64,000 nucleotides of DNA from Hydractinia symbiolongicarpus (taxonomy: Eukaryota; Cnidaria; Hydrozoa; Anthoathecata; Hydractiniidae), in contig NC_079876.1 of assembly GCF_029227915.1 (NCBI RefSeq), positions 20,770,001-20,834,000 on the forward strand, written 5' to 3'. This document shows, one piece after another, positions 51,165 to 58,617 of the stretch (its first letter is position 1; every line of letters starts with the position of its first letter). The notes beneath the pieces are model-generated. The model ran no database searches. It was given only the letters and a program-made list of their open reading frames with translations, and was not told where the DNA came from. A program made the position numbers and the translations under genes.

Positions 51165-52442
51165 ATGGCAGACATTGACCCTTTTGGAGACCATGGGAGA
51201 CCGGATGAAGGTACCGATGAAACTTTTCCACTCATACCCACCGGGGACCGTACTCGAGTACAAATAAACACACCGGGTGAAGAAGAAACATCATTCGGAG
51301 GAGGTTCCACTCAACGTACCAGAGTTTTGTGGGAAATGGTTGACGTGTTGTATGATAGATTATTTGAAGGATCCCTGTCAAAACCTGAGGTGCTACATAC
51401 AGACCTTTTTGAAATTAAGGATGGTGAATTATACTACAGAGGTAAAAACGAACCTTTGACAAACAATGGAAGACTAAGGGCCACCGGTACGATATCAGAT
51501 ATATTAGGCAAGAGAAGGCTGCGTAATTTAGGCTTTGACATACCAAAAGGTAAGATTACAGCCCGACAAGCTGCTAAGCTAAACAAAATACAAGAAGAAC
51601 TACCCTCGTCATCTAAAATAACAACAGCAAGTGATGTAGAATTAGAAGCTATATCTGAGGATGTGGTAAACAGTACGGAAGATTTAATTTTATTGGTAAA
51701 ACAATCTGTAGACCATGAAGCAACCCAGACCGGTGATCTATTTGAAGATCCTATGCGTGAATTGCTAGGATTGGATAGATCATTGAGAAACATACGAGGA
51801 AGTCTTCAGGATGAAGTTGCAAAAAAGGTTCAGCTCGAACAGCATATTGACAGAAAAAAAAACAAGTTGGAAGAGATGGAAAACACACCAAGTATGACCG
51901 AGGAACAACAAAATGAAGCGAAAGAAAGGTTGAAAGGTTTGCAAAATGAGTTGAAAGGTCGGCAAGAGATTATCGATATTCTCAAAGGTAAACTTAACAG
52001 TCAAATAACAAGCATCAAGGAGACGATTACTAAACTCCTTGACAAAGATACCACACTGTCTGAAAAGATACGAACACTATTCCATGAGCAGGGTATCACT
52101 GTTGTCAGCGTACTAACGGCATTTGGTATGGTTATCGGCCTTCTCGTAGAAGCTTTGTCACCTGGGGGTGGGGGGTCATCCACCGGTAACGCACAAAATC
52201 ATGAAAAGGGCGGTGCAAAGGACCTCCGGTCCTGGATAAAAAACAAGTTGAATGCGTTGGGATCTCTTTTAGGAAGGTTGGCTGGGACGGCCGCTGCAGC
52301 TCTACCGGGTATATTAGGATCCATAGTATCATGGATACTCAATCGAGCGAAAGAAGCCGTTGGTTGGTTGAGTCAAAACTTGTGGGCTTTGATAGTTGGA
52401 ATCGGAGGTCTGATATACACCTATCTCGTGACAAAGCGTTAG
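51165..52442 (+). CDS. Coiled-coil membrane-anchored Polinton protein
   Basis: The product has 425 residues. The N-terminal 110 residues are acidic and low in structure. Residues about 195-310 form a strong charged coiled coil (EMENTPSMTEEQQNEAKERL). Two or three hydrophobic segments follow: one near 320-345 (VVSVLTAFGMVIGLLVEAL), a glycine-rich linker, one near 370-395 and a C-terminal membrane helix near 405-420 (WALIVGIGGLIYTYLV) before a basic end. Proteins of this layout are standard in metazoan Polintons. Their function is unproven; a structural or membrane-remodelling role is inferred. The start is preceded by CTCTAAATAATAAAAA, and a hairpin follows the stop by 16 bp. The neighbouring gene converges on it. 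Confidence 0.8.
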   Translation: MADIDPFGDHGRPDEGTDETFPLIPTGDRTRVQINTPGEEETSFGGGSTQRTRVLWEMVDVLYDRLFEGSLSKPEVLHTDLFEIKDGELYYRGKNEPLTNNGRLRATGTISDILGKRRLRNLGFDIPKGKITARQAAKLNKIQEELPSSSKITTASDVELEAISEDVVNSTEDLILLVKQSVDHEATQTGDLFEDPMRELLGLDRSLRNIRGSLQDEVAKKVQLEQHIDRKKNKLEEMENTPSMTEEQQNEAKERLKGLQNELKGRQEIIDILKGKLNSQITSIKETITKLLDKDTTLSEKIRTLFHEQGITVVSVLTAFGMVIGLLVEALSPGGGGSSTGNAQNHEKGGAKDLRSWIKNKLNALGSLLGRLAGTAAAALPGILGSIVSWILNRAKEAVGWLSQNLWALIVGIGGLIYTYLVTKR

Positions 52443-52458
52443 ATCCTTGTATAGATTA

Positions 52459-52483
52459 TATGTTACACGCATCATGTAACATA
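52459..52483. terminator. Hairpin between two convergent genes
   Basis: A perfect 9-bp stem, TATGTTACA with TGTAACATA, closes a 7-nt loop in the 73-bp gap between the coiled-coil gene (plus) and the next minus-strand gene. Being symmetric it could serve both 3' ends. It has the same GTTAC/GTAAC core as the other hairpins. Confidence 0.6.
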
Positions 52484-52515
52484 GAGTAACGGTAGTACCG
52501 GTAGTACTGGGAGTA

Positions 52516-52938
52516 CTATCTTTCGAAATACCACACAGCACCACCGACACCGATCATACTTAGCGCGATAAAGGCCAATTCCCTTTCATGTTGATCCTGA
52601 CTCGGTGTATAAAAGTCGCTCAATACAGGTTCCCGCGGTAAAGGTCCAAGTTTATCTCCAAACACTTTTTTATATTCACGCATTGCATCGTTTAGCTCTA
52701 TGAATTTTCCTTCAGCCTTCTTTTCAAGTCTGAGCTGCTTATTGATTAAGTCTACTTTCTCTTGTCTTTTACGTTGCCACAAAACCTGGGCTTTTTGTAA
52801 TTGTTCTATGGCCAAATCATGACGCTTTCTTTCCTTATCAATTCTGTCTTTTGATAAGCTTGAAAAGAGATAGCTTAAGCCTGTAAAAGCCAAAGCATTG
52901 GCTAAGGCCCCTCCCAACATCATTGCAATTGAAGCCAT
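52516..52938 (-). CDS. Small Polinton membrane protein with two membrane segments
   Basis: The product has 140 residues. A hydrophobic N-terminus (residues 2-27, MASIAMMLGGALANALAFTG) is followed by a long charged helix (about 30-90) and a C-terminal hydrophobic segment (about 118-137). This layout (short membrane helix, KERKRHDLAIEQLQKAQ helix, a DFYTPS box near 107-112, terminal membrane helix) recurs in other Polintons. The function is not known; a virion membrane or assembly role is inferred. The next gene starts 2 bp away, so the two are probably expressed together. Confidence 0.75.
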   Translation of the reverse strand: MASIAMMLGGALANALAFTGLSYLFSSLSKDRIDKERKRHDLAIEQLQKAQVLWQRKRQEKVDLINKQLRLEKKAEGKFIELNDAMREYKKVFGDKLGPLPREPVLSDFYTPSQDQHERELAFIALSMIGVGGAVWYFER

Positions 52939-52940
52939 GT

Positions 52941-53168
52941 TTAGATATTTATAGTTTCAGGTATAATCTTTTGCTTAATTAAGTATTCCCTTGACATTTC
53001 ACTAGCGGCGACGATGGCGACTAGCTTTCCGGTATCTTCCAAGTCAAACTTTTGAATTGAGGGTGGTGACATTTTTAAAACCTTTTTTCCTAGCATCGAA
53101 TAGCCGACAGCGAAAACGCAGACGACCGATGCGTGATGTAAATCGTTGACGATACTTTTCTTGTCCAT
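52941..53168 (-). CDS. Small conserved Polinton protein
   Basis: The product has 75 residues, with a hydrophobic stretch near 13-27 (HASVVCVFAVGYSMLGKK) followed by a short segment ending in KLVAIVAAS. Short proteins with a YSMLGKK-like box and an LIKQKIIP-like end occur next to the previous protein in related elements. It is probably membrane-associated. The function is unknown. It lies 2 bp upstream of the 52,516-52,938 gene, which suggests a shared transcript. Confidence 0.65.
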   Translation of the reverse strand: MDKKSIVNDLHHASVVCVFAVGYSMLGKKVLKMSPPSIQKFDLEDTGKLVAIVAASEMSREYLIKQKIIPETINI

Positions 53169-53193
53169 GTTATTTCTATACTGTGAGATTATT

Positions 53194-53205
53194 ATATCGC
53201 GATAT
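53194..53205. other. Perfect palindrome at a gene end
   Basis: ATATCGCGATAT lies 7 bp beyond the stop of the 132-residue gene and just upstream of the 75-residue gene. It has a different core from the GTTAC hairpins, so a terminator role is only a guess. Confidence 0.4.
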
Positions 53206-53212
53206 TATTCCT

Positions 53213-53611
53213 TTATTCCATTTCAAGTTTACTTATTCTCACAGGTGTTTTGGATTTTTGTGGTGGGGTACCCTTCGGCCCAGTTATAGCAAATAGTACA
53301 TTGTCTTTCTGTTTATACACAAAATAAGCACCAACCAAACCGATGGCTATTATTCCCCCTATAGCGTAGTTCATAGGCTTTTCATTTGGGACGATGGTAG
53401 GTTCTGCCTCTCCGGCATTGTCTTCTTGAGATGGCTGTGTCTGAGGCGTCGGCTGTGTCTGAGGCGTCTGCTGTGTCTGAGACGTCTGCTGTGCCATGAC
53501 CGCTTTATATTCTTCCCTCTGTTTACGGTTGTATTCCGCCAACCTTTTACCCGCTTCAACCTTTTTAGGGTTCTTCGTTGTCACCTGAATGGGAGTCTGT
53601 TCCTCTGACAT
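53213..53611 (-). CDS. Single-span membrane protein of the Polinton
   Basis: The product has 132 residues. The N-terminus holds VEAGKRLAEYNRKQREE, a basic helix seen in related Polinton proteins. A Q/T/P repeat follows (about 42-62, units of TQPTPQ), then one membrane helix at about 81-98 (YAIGGIIAIGLVGAYFVY) and a basic tail. The TQ/PQ repeat is encoded by a short tandem repeat and could vary in length. The gene overlaps the end of the preceding 210-residue gene by 47 bp. The role is unproven; a virion membrane protein is plausible. Confidence 0.72.
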   Translation of the reverse strand: MSEEQTPIQVTTKNPKKVEAGKRLAEYNRKQREEYKAVMAQQTSQTQQTPQTQPTPQTQPSQEDNAGEAEPTIVPNEKPMNYAIGGIIAIGLVGAYFVYKQKDNVLFAITGPKGTPPQKSKTPVRISKLEME

Positions 53612-54197
53612 CTTTAATATTATCTGTTGTACTACTACTACTAGCAGTATTATTATTTGCGTTTATATTTCTTCCGGCGATATAATGCCTACCCGTAATG
53701 AGACCAACACTGAGTGGTGCTAACAATGAGCTGAATTTATAATATAATTTACATGTGAACCTTTGAAGGGCAGAGTTTAAAAAGGGGTCATTTTCCAGGT
53801 CATTGCTCAATGCATTTTGAGAATTTATTCCCAAGACTGTACAGGCCCCCATGGAATACATGTGAATGATTGATTGCCCTAAGGACTTCACCATTTGACC
53901 TGATAGTTTAGCTTCATATATACTAAATAGTTTCTTCACCTCATCATCTTTGAGCTTTTGAATTTGATCGTCCGTATACATTTTACCCAGGTATAGCTTG
54001 ATATTTCCGGTTAACACACACTCCAGCAATTTTTGCCTCTTACCATCCTCGGATGGAGGACCTGGAAGAGCAATTAAGTTATCAATTGCCGTTTCAGCCA
54101 TTTTCAATAGCGATAGGTATTTTTTAACACAAAAATAGCAAAAACTAAGTACTACTAGTAGTACTACTAGTATTATGAAATTGATATATTCTATCAT
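53565..54197 (-). CDS. Conserved Polinton protein with N-terminal membrane helix
   Basis: The product has 210 residues if the first ATG is used. Residues 5-27 form a membrane helix (FIILVVLLVVLSFCYF). A second possible start is M33 (MAETAIDNLIALPGPP), which matches how related Polinton proteins begin, so the membrane helix may be extra or untranslated. The middle (LTGNIKLYLGKMYTDDQ, and a region ending in LENDPF) is conserved in the group. The tail is acidic and serine-rich. Function is unknown. The membrane-helix coding part contains an 18-bp palindrome of AGTACT triplets (54,148-54,165). Confidence 0.72.
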   Translation of the reverse strand: MIEYINFIILVVLLVVLSFCYFCVKKYLSLLKMAETAIDNLIALPGPPSEDGKRQKLLECVLTGNIKLYLGKMYTDDQIQKLKDDEVKKLFSIYEAKLSGQMVKSLGQSIIHMYSMGACTVLGINSQNALSNDLENDPFLNSALQRFTCKLYYKFSSLLAPLSVGLITGRHYIAGRNINANNNTASSSSTTDNIKDVRGTDSHSGDNEEP

Positions 54198-54208
54198 TTT
54201 GTTGTGGT

Positions 54209-54317
54209 CCTATAGGAGTCTTATAGGAGTCTTATAGGAGAGTCTTATAGGAGAGTCTTATAGTAGTCTTATAGGAGATTTCAAGAAATCTATAGGAGTC
54301 TTATAGTAGTCTTATAC
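54209..54317. repeat. 11-bp minisatellite (TATAGGAGTCT)
   Basis: About nine copies of an 11-bp unit, TATAGGAGTCT, occur with two-base insertions and one interrupted copy around GATTTCAAGAAATC. They lie between the ATPase gene's hairpin and the start of the 210-residue gene. The unit is likely to vary in copy number. Confidence 0.85.
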
Positions 54318-54344
54318 TTTTGTTACAAGAGTCTTGTAACAAAA
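54318..54344 (-). terminator. Hairpin at 3' end of the packaging ATPase gene
   Basis: A perfect 12-bp stem, TTTTGTTACAAG with CTTGTAACAAAA, closes a 3-nt loop 11 bp after the ATPase stop codon. It is the strongest member of the GTTAC/GTAAC hairpin set. Confidence 0.65.
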
Positions 54345-54355
54345 AAACGTCCAAT

Positions 54356-54967
54356 CTAGCAAATCACGTAAGTTCTTGGATGTTCCATTCTCATGACTAA
54401 ATGTGTGTATTTACCATCTTTTAGCCTTTCCTTAACCGTCTGGATCTCTGATCGTGATTCAATGACATCATTCTCTTCATGAATAGTTGCGAGATCTTGT
54501 CTGTCTTTTGGATACCACACATATAACATTTTAGCTTGCCTTCGTAAATTTTTTAGTATAGCGGTGTATGATTGTGTGAGTAGCCACATAGTGTGGTTTC
54601 GATGTCGTCCGCTAATGGCCAACTCTAGCAATGGCTGTCTCTTTTTGTCTAGTTTTTTATCTGCGATGATATCGTCGATCAGGAATAAGGTTTTGTATCC
54701 GGCACAGAAATCCGTCATCCTTCGAATATATTCATATAACATACCTCCGGGCTCAATTAGAATCACATATCTGTCGTTCCAAAACCATTTTCGGTCCCTA
54801 TATGTCTTATTCCATTTTAATGTTGGACATAAAATCACGATGAAATCGAGGTGATCAAAGTATTCATTCTCTAATAATTTTACAACATGTTTGGATTTTC
54901 CGCAGCCTGTGGGGCCAACGAATAATGCTGTGTGGGGCTCTTTCATGTAACGTGTGTTTTTCGCCAT
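54356..54967 (-). CDS. Packaging ATPase (A32-like, FtsK-HerA superfamily)
   Basis: The product has 203 residues. Walker A is GPTGCGKSK at 18-26 and Walker B is LFLIDDI at 94-100. A conserved SGRHRNHTMWLLTQS block at 119-133 contains the sensor region typical of A32-like packaging ATPases. In Polintons this protein is thought to pump the DNA into a capsid. The size is normal for the family and no break is seen. The start lies 7 bp downstream of the major capsid stop codon, so the two are probably co-expressed. Confidence 0.93.
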   Translation of the reverse strand: MAKNTRYMKEPHTALFVGPTGCGKSKHVVKLLENEYFDHLDFIVILCPTLKWNKTYRDRKWFWNDRYVILIEPGGMLYEYIRRMTDFCAGYKTLFLIDDIIADKKLDKKRQPLLELAISGRHRNHTMWLLTQSYTAILKNLRRQAKMLYVWYPKDRQDLATIHEENDVIESRSEIQTVKERLKDGKYTHLVMRMEHPRTYVIC

Positions 54968-54973
54968 TCTATC

Positions 54974-56291
54974 TTAATAAAGTACATCTATAATTTCACC
55001 GTTTTGAATGTTTAGTTGAGCGTCCATGATTAGATATATATAAGCGTTTAAGGATCCTGCGGTTTCTGCTGTCTTTTCAATTTGTAGGGTGATCCCCTCA
55101 CTTGCATTTTCAATCCGTCGGCCGGTCCCATGCAGGGAGTTTTCATCTATGGTTCTGAAATCTAACCATAGAGCATATTTGTTAGTTAAGTAATCGGAGA
55201 CTTTTACATCATGTAATTGCAGATGTTTTTTGATTTCGCTGGCATTGCCATCCTTTGGTTAACCCTCGGCAAAATACTTACAAATTTCATTGTAATGTTC
55301 AAACGGCTGCATACCTTGAGCGAAAAGTTGGTTGGGCTTACCCTCAACTATAGCGGATACCTTTTTAATTTTCGGATTGTAGAACTTACCGGTATCTTGT
55401 TTGTAGGCTTGTTCGTCTTCAAACAAAACCAATATACCCTTCAAAGATTTACAAGGTGTATTAAATGACCAATTCCACGTTGTGTCCGACTTATCCACTT
55501 TAATTTGTCTATGTCTCAAAAACCTGTCGTATAGTAAAGCCATGTTTTCATATTCATTTGAAATGAATCTGGCTAAGGTTAGTTGTGTCACAATCTCATA
55601 TTCGAGAGATGTTAGGTATTTTGTATTTAGCATCCGGTGCTGGTGCCGTGGCAGAACCCGAAGGTTTGGCTGGAGTTGATAATACAACCCTGTCGTAATT
55701 ATTGAATGTGATCTCATAACATAACCTATTCCCTAATCCGGCTTGATAATATGGAATCGTGCTATCTTACATTTCAAAATCTAGTGGTATGGTGAAGTTG
55801 TTTTTGTATGCATCGGCAATGGCTTTGTCTGATACATCGGATGCGTCTTTATCCGAAGCGCTTACCCTCAATTTCATACAGTTTTCCGTACACCCATCAT
55901 TGGATATGATGCCTTGTCTGATTGCATTTCTCTTTTCATACTTGGTTAGCCATAAATCTCTGTAGCATGCTAAAAGATCAAAGTCATCAATGCTCAAAAT
56001 CTCGGTACCCTCAAACTTGATGGCCAACTTTTTAACAATAGCTCTTTTAATATTAGAGACCAATGTTCTTTTCGTGTCGGCTTTTGACTCGAGTTCAACG
56101 TCGAAACTTAGTTTTGAAGTCCCTGGAACAATAACATCATCGCTACCTAAATTAGGAAACCTAATCAAAAGTAACTGGTTTTGATCAATCTCACTTGGAT
56201 TATGTGTCACAATTACTTTTTGGTGTGAGCCTTTTACACCATGAGCAGTTCTAAGAGAACGTTCAAGATTTAACCTTTTTCCGTATTTCAT
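54974..56291 (-). pseudogene. Polinton major capsid protein (double jelly-roll), broken
   Basis: The N-terminal part (from 56,291) has the family start (LNLERSLRTAHGVKG, then VTHNPSEIDQ and VIVPGTSKLSFDVELESK). The middle carries YDRFLRHRQIKVDKSD and the last part ends with an IYLIMDAQLNI-like block and a stop at 54,974-54,976. The coding capacity of about 440 residues is the usual size. Three breaks are seen: an in-frame TAA at 55,767-55,769, a frame change near 55,605-55,612 in a TCTC run, and an in-frame TAA at 55,259-55,261. The rest stays readable, so decay is recent. Product identity comes from family knowledge: it is the shell protein that goes with the penton protein and packaging ATPase next door. 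It is unlikely to be functional in this copy. Confidence 0.9.
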
Positions 56292-56372
56292 GTTTGTTAT
56301 TACTTTTATTTTATTTTTACTTTTATCTCAGTTAGCGTATACTTCATTAGACCTATGGCCTTTTATTCAAAC

Positions 56373-56921
56373 CTATTGTCTGCCGTCTCTTATGTGAAGG
56401 ACAACTGTTGTTCCCGGACTATCTTTTACCAGATCTCCATTTTGATCAGTTATTTTCAAAGTAAGTGATTGAAGGTAACCACCCTTTAGTTTCTTATATT
56501 GTGGGTTTTTTGGCTCAATATGTGTAACATCACCATACTCAGATATATGATATGTTAGCAGGTTAGCGCTATATTTTCCATTTTTAAGATTTAATGTATT
56601 ATCCAATTCATTCAGATTGAAATGTAATTCTGTTATGTTGGTTAGCTTATTTGTTTTGATTACCCGAGGGTCTTTGATTAATGGTGTGGATGTGACATCA
56701 CCCGCTAAAGATGCGTTCAGCTCCCTGCCGGTGTATTTTCCTTTCGGTAGCAACTTTTCGTCTTTTCCAATGGTCACTTTTAGTGGAGCTGTGATTTCAT
56801 ATGTAACATTGTCCGAAAACGTCTCTATGATCGCAACTTCTTTTTTGCCAGTCTCGTTGTATATGGTGTGATACAAATAGATTGTCTTTTCACTATTTAC
56901 GTCATTTATTGTGATATACAT
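56373..56921 (-). CDS. Minor capsid (penton) protein, single jelly-roll
   Basis: The product has 182 residues and opens with MYITINDVNSEKTIYLYH. It has alternating beta-rich segments, a NELDNTLNLKNGKYS-like block near the middle, LTLKITDQNGD near the end and a VVLHIRD terminus. These are the marks of the Polinton minor capsid protein with a single jelly-roll fold, which caps the capsid vertices. It is intact. It lies upstream of the major capsid gene on the same strand, and its start faces a plus-strand gene 14 bp away, so a shared divergent promoter is likely (CTCTAATATAAG just upstream). Confidence 0.85.
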   Translation of the reverse strand: MYITINDVNSEKTIYLYHTIYNETGKKEVAIIETFSDNVTYEITAPLKVTIGKDEKLLPKGKYTGRELNASLAGDVTSTPLIKDPRVIKTNKLTNITELHFNLNELDNTLNLKNGKYSANLLTYHISEYGDVTHIEPKNPQYKKLKGGYLQSLTLKITDQNGDLVKDSPGTTVVLHIRDGRQ

Positions 56922-56935
56922 TCTTATATTAGAGA

Positions 56936-58189
56936 GTGGAATTATTTAAATCAAAAAGAATGGATAGCATTTTCAAATACAACCCAAATGCGGCCTATAA
57001 GCCAAATGGAGGACGGGACCTTCAGATATTGGATGGGAAGGATCTATACAAACAGACCATTATTGTCTCCGAAAATGGCTCTTTTCCTGCTGTCTTTCCT
57101 AATATTTTTACCAATTACGAACTGAATCAAAACGAACAACGTATGAAAATTTGGAATGAACAACCGTTTAAATTATGGCAAACCCAACTCAATTTTGCCA
57201 CTTGGTGTGCTTCAAGTGCTTGTGGGGTCAGTTCCGAACACCTGAAAGAAGGTAGATCTATGATCAGATCGGTATATTGTTTTCATGTCTATTATCACAT
57301 TAGACGAATCATTAAGCGCTTGCAGACACCTCTACCTTTTGAAGATAGTTTTAATCAATATGACAATCCTTATTGAAACGAAGAATTTCTAAAAATATGT
57401 GGTGAATATGACGTCGATTCTAATCCTATGAAATACAGAGGTCAATACTTTTTCAGCTCATATCAAAAAAGACGTAAAAACTATCCAACTCCGGGTTTGA
57501 GTTATTTCACAGACGACTCCATGACACGATGGATTGTGGAAAAATCTAATGGCTTTACAAAAACAGGCCTTGTAAAGATTTCAAGCAGTGTTAGGGCGTA
57601 TGCTTATCTTGTTCTTAGTTCGCAAGCCTCAGCCCGTTCTTCTATCTTGGGTAATGATTCAAACGCTTTGACGGCTCAAAGAGTTTTTATGAACAACCTT
57701 GAAGACATTGTTAACCGTAGAGTTGATATTCAAGAGGACATTAAACGTTATCAGGATACATTAAACTACGCTTCCAGTAAGGTTGATTATTCGGTTGGAC
57801 AAGGCATTTATATGTTGCCTAGTGACATGAATCTCAAAATTAAAACAGGGGTGGTAGGTTACAACAACAAGATTTTGATATCGGGTGAAGATCTGACGAT
57901 TGGGATTAATCGAAAGGTTAATGTTATTGAAAAAACAGCTGAATCACATAAAAAGATTCCTGATAGGACATCCGGTCCTATTACTGATAAAAAGACCCTC
58001 GATAGACATATTCCTATCCATAGTACTATTACTACTAGTACTACTGATAAACACATTACTGATAAACATATTACCGATAAACACATTACTGCACCTTACC
58101 ACAAAGATACTCCTACACACGAAGATGAGAAGATCGCTCTTGTGATAGCTATGACAACAGGTTATTTCATATGGTATTTGTTTAGATAA
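56936..58189 (+). pseudogene. Membrane-anchored Polinton protein with one in-frame TGA
   Basis: Two open stretches in one frame (56,936-57,376 and 57,428-58,189) are separated only by a TGA at 57,374-57,376. They read as one protein of about 417 residues, and similar uninterrupted proteins occur in other Polintons. The likely start is the second methionine at 56,960 (MDSIFKYNPNA). The N-terminal half has NPNAAYKPNGGRDLQIL and WQTQLNFATWCASSACGV. The second half has an NRRVDIQEDIKRYQDTL helix, a THR-rich TDKHI repeat coded by a short tandem repeat and a C-terminal membrane segment (ALVIAMTTGYFIWYLF). Function is unknown; an assembly or membrane role is inferred. One nonsense change may be a true null allele, a rare readthrough case or a base error. 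Confidence 0.75.
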
Positions 58190-58207
58190 AGAATGACGTC
58201 AATTAAA

Positions 58208-58354
58208 TGTCAATCAAACCAGAATAACAATAGAGAACAATGCATTCCTTACATACCAAATATCCTTAGCAACGGCTACTTTCGTTTTGACTTTTTCTTA
58301 TGTAAACAACTTTCTGGTATGTAAAATCCTATTGTTATAAGCGTTTGATTGACA
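58208..58354. mobile_element. MITE-like inverted-repeat insertion, 147 bp
   Basis: The ends are TGTCAATCAAAC and its complement, with a second matched block (TAACAATAG) five bases further in and a third around TTACATACCA. The interior is AT-rich and non-coding. It sits between the stop of the plus-strand gene and its 3' hairpin. No clear target duplication is seen. A small non-autonomous DNA transposon or a fold-back is the likely nature. Confidence 0.6.
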
Positions 58355-58361
58355 GATAGTT

Positions 58362-58378
58362 TTACAAGAGTCTTGTAA
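58362..58378 (+). terminator. Short hairpin after the rightmost gene
   Basis: TTACAAG and CTTGTAA pair across a 3-nt loop. The right arm continues as CAAAAA, as in the ATPase hairpin, but the left arm lacks TTG. Without the 147-bp inserted fold-back it would lie about 25 bp after the stop codon. Confidence 0.45.
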
Positions 58379-58420
58379 CAAAAACTGCTTGCGTGTTGTT
58401 ATTTATTTTTTATTATCATT

Positions 58421-58512
58421 GATGGTATTACTACGTACGCTAGAGGCCTTTATCGACACAGTTGAATCCTATCACTGTAATGGGGGGGACACGGCAGGGT
58501 TGGGGGGTGGGG
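58421..58512 (-). repeat. Polinton right terminal inverted repeat
   Basis: Inverted copy of the left terminal repeat, ending in GGTTGGGGGGTGGGG. The next bases, AACTCTTCTATCG, do not repeat the bases before the left repeat (GGTTACTATC), so no target-site duplication is evident. Confidence 0.95.
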
Positions 58513-58617
58513 AACTCTTCTATCGTTGATTTAACGGATATGATCTATTCTTCTGACGTAAAATGGTAAAGTGCTAAGGGATTTTGTCCTAACATCCGCA
58601 TTTTCCTATCTCTGCAA

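Larger units (their letters stand above)
45092..58512. mobile_element. Polinton (Maverick) element with terminal inverted repeats
   Basis: A 13,421-bp unit is bounded by 92-bp inverted repeats. Its contents are those of a Polinton: protein-primed DNA polymerase B, retroviral-type integrase, A32/FtsK-HerA packaging ATPase, double jelly-roll major capsid protein, single jelly-roll penton protein and several small membrane proteins. The length is below the usual 15-20 kb of the group, which fits the internal deletion seen in the integrase. No adenovirus-type cysteine protease was recognised. Integrase, major capsid gene, the polymerase leader and the rightmost gene are broken, while polymerase core, ATPase, penton and most small genes are open. 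The left flank is satellite and the right flank is a different Polinton relic, and no 6-bp target duplication is visible. Confidence 0.95.

Noticed and set aside
51434-52550. Minus-strand open frames within or overlapping the coiled-coil gene
   Set aside because: Antisense shadows of a well-supported gene.
57859-58145. Small frames around the TDKHI repeat
   Set aside because: By-products of the tandem repeat inside the membrane-anchored gene.
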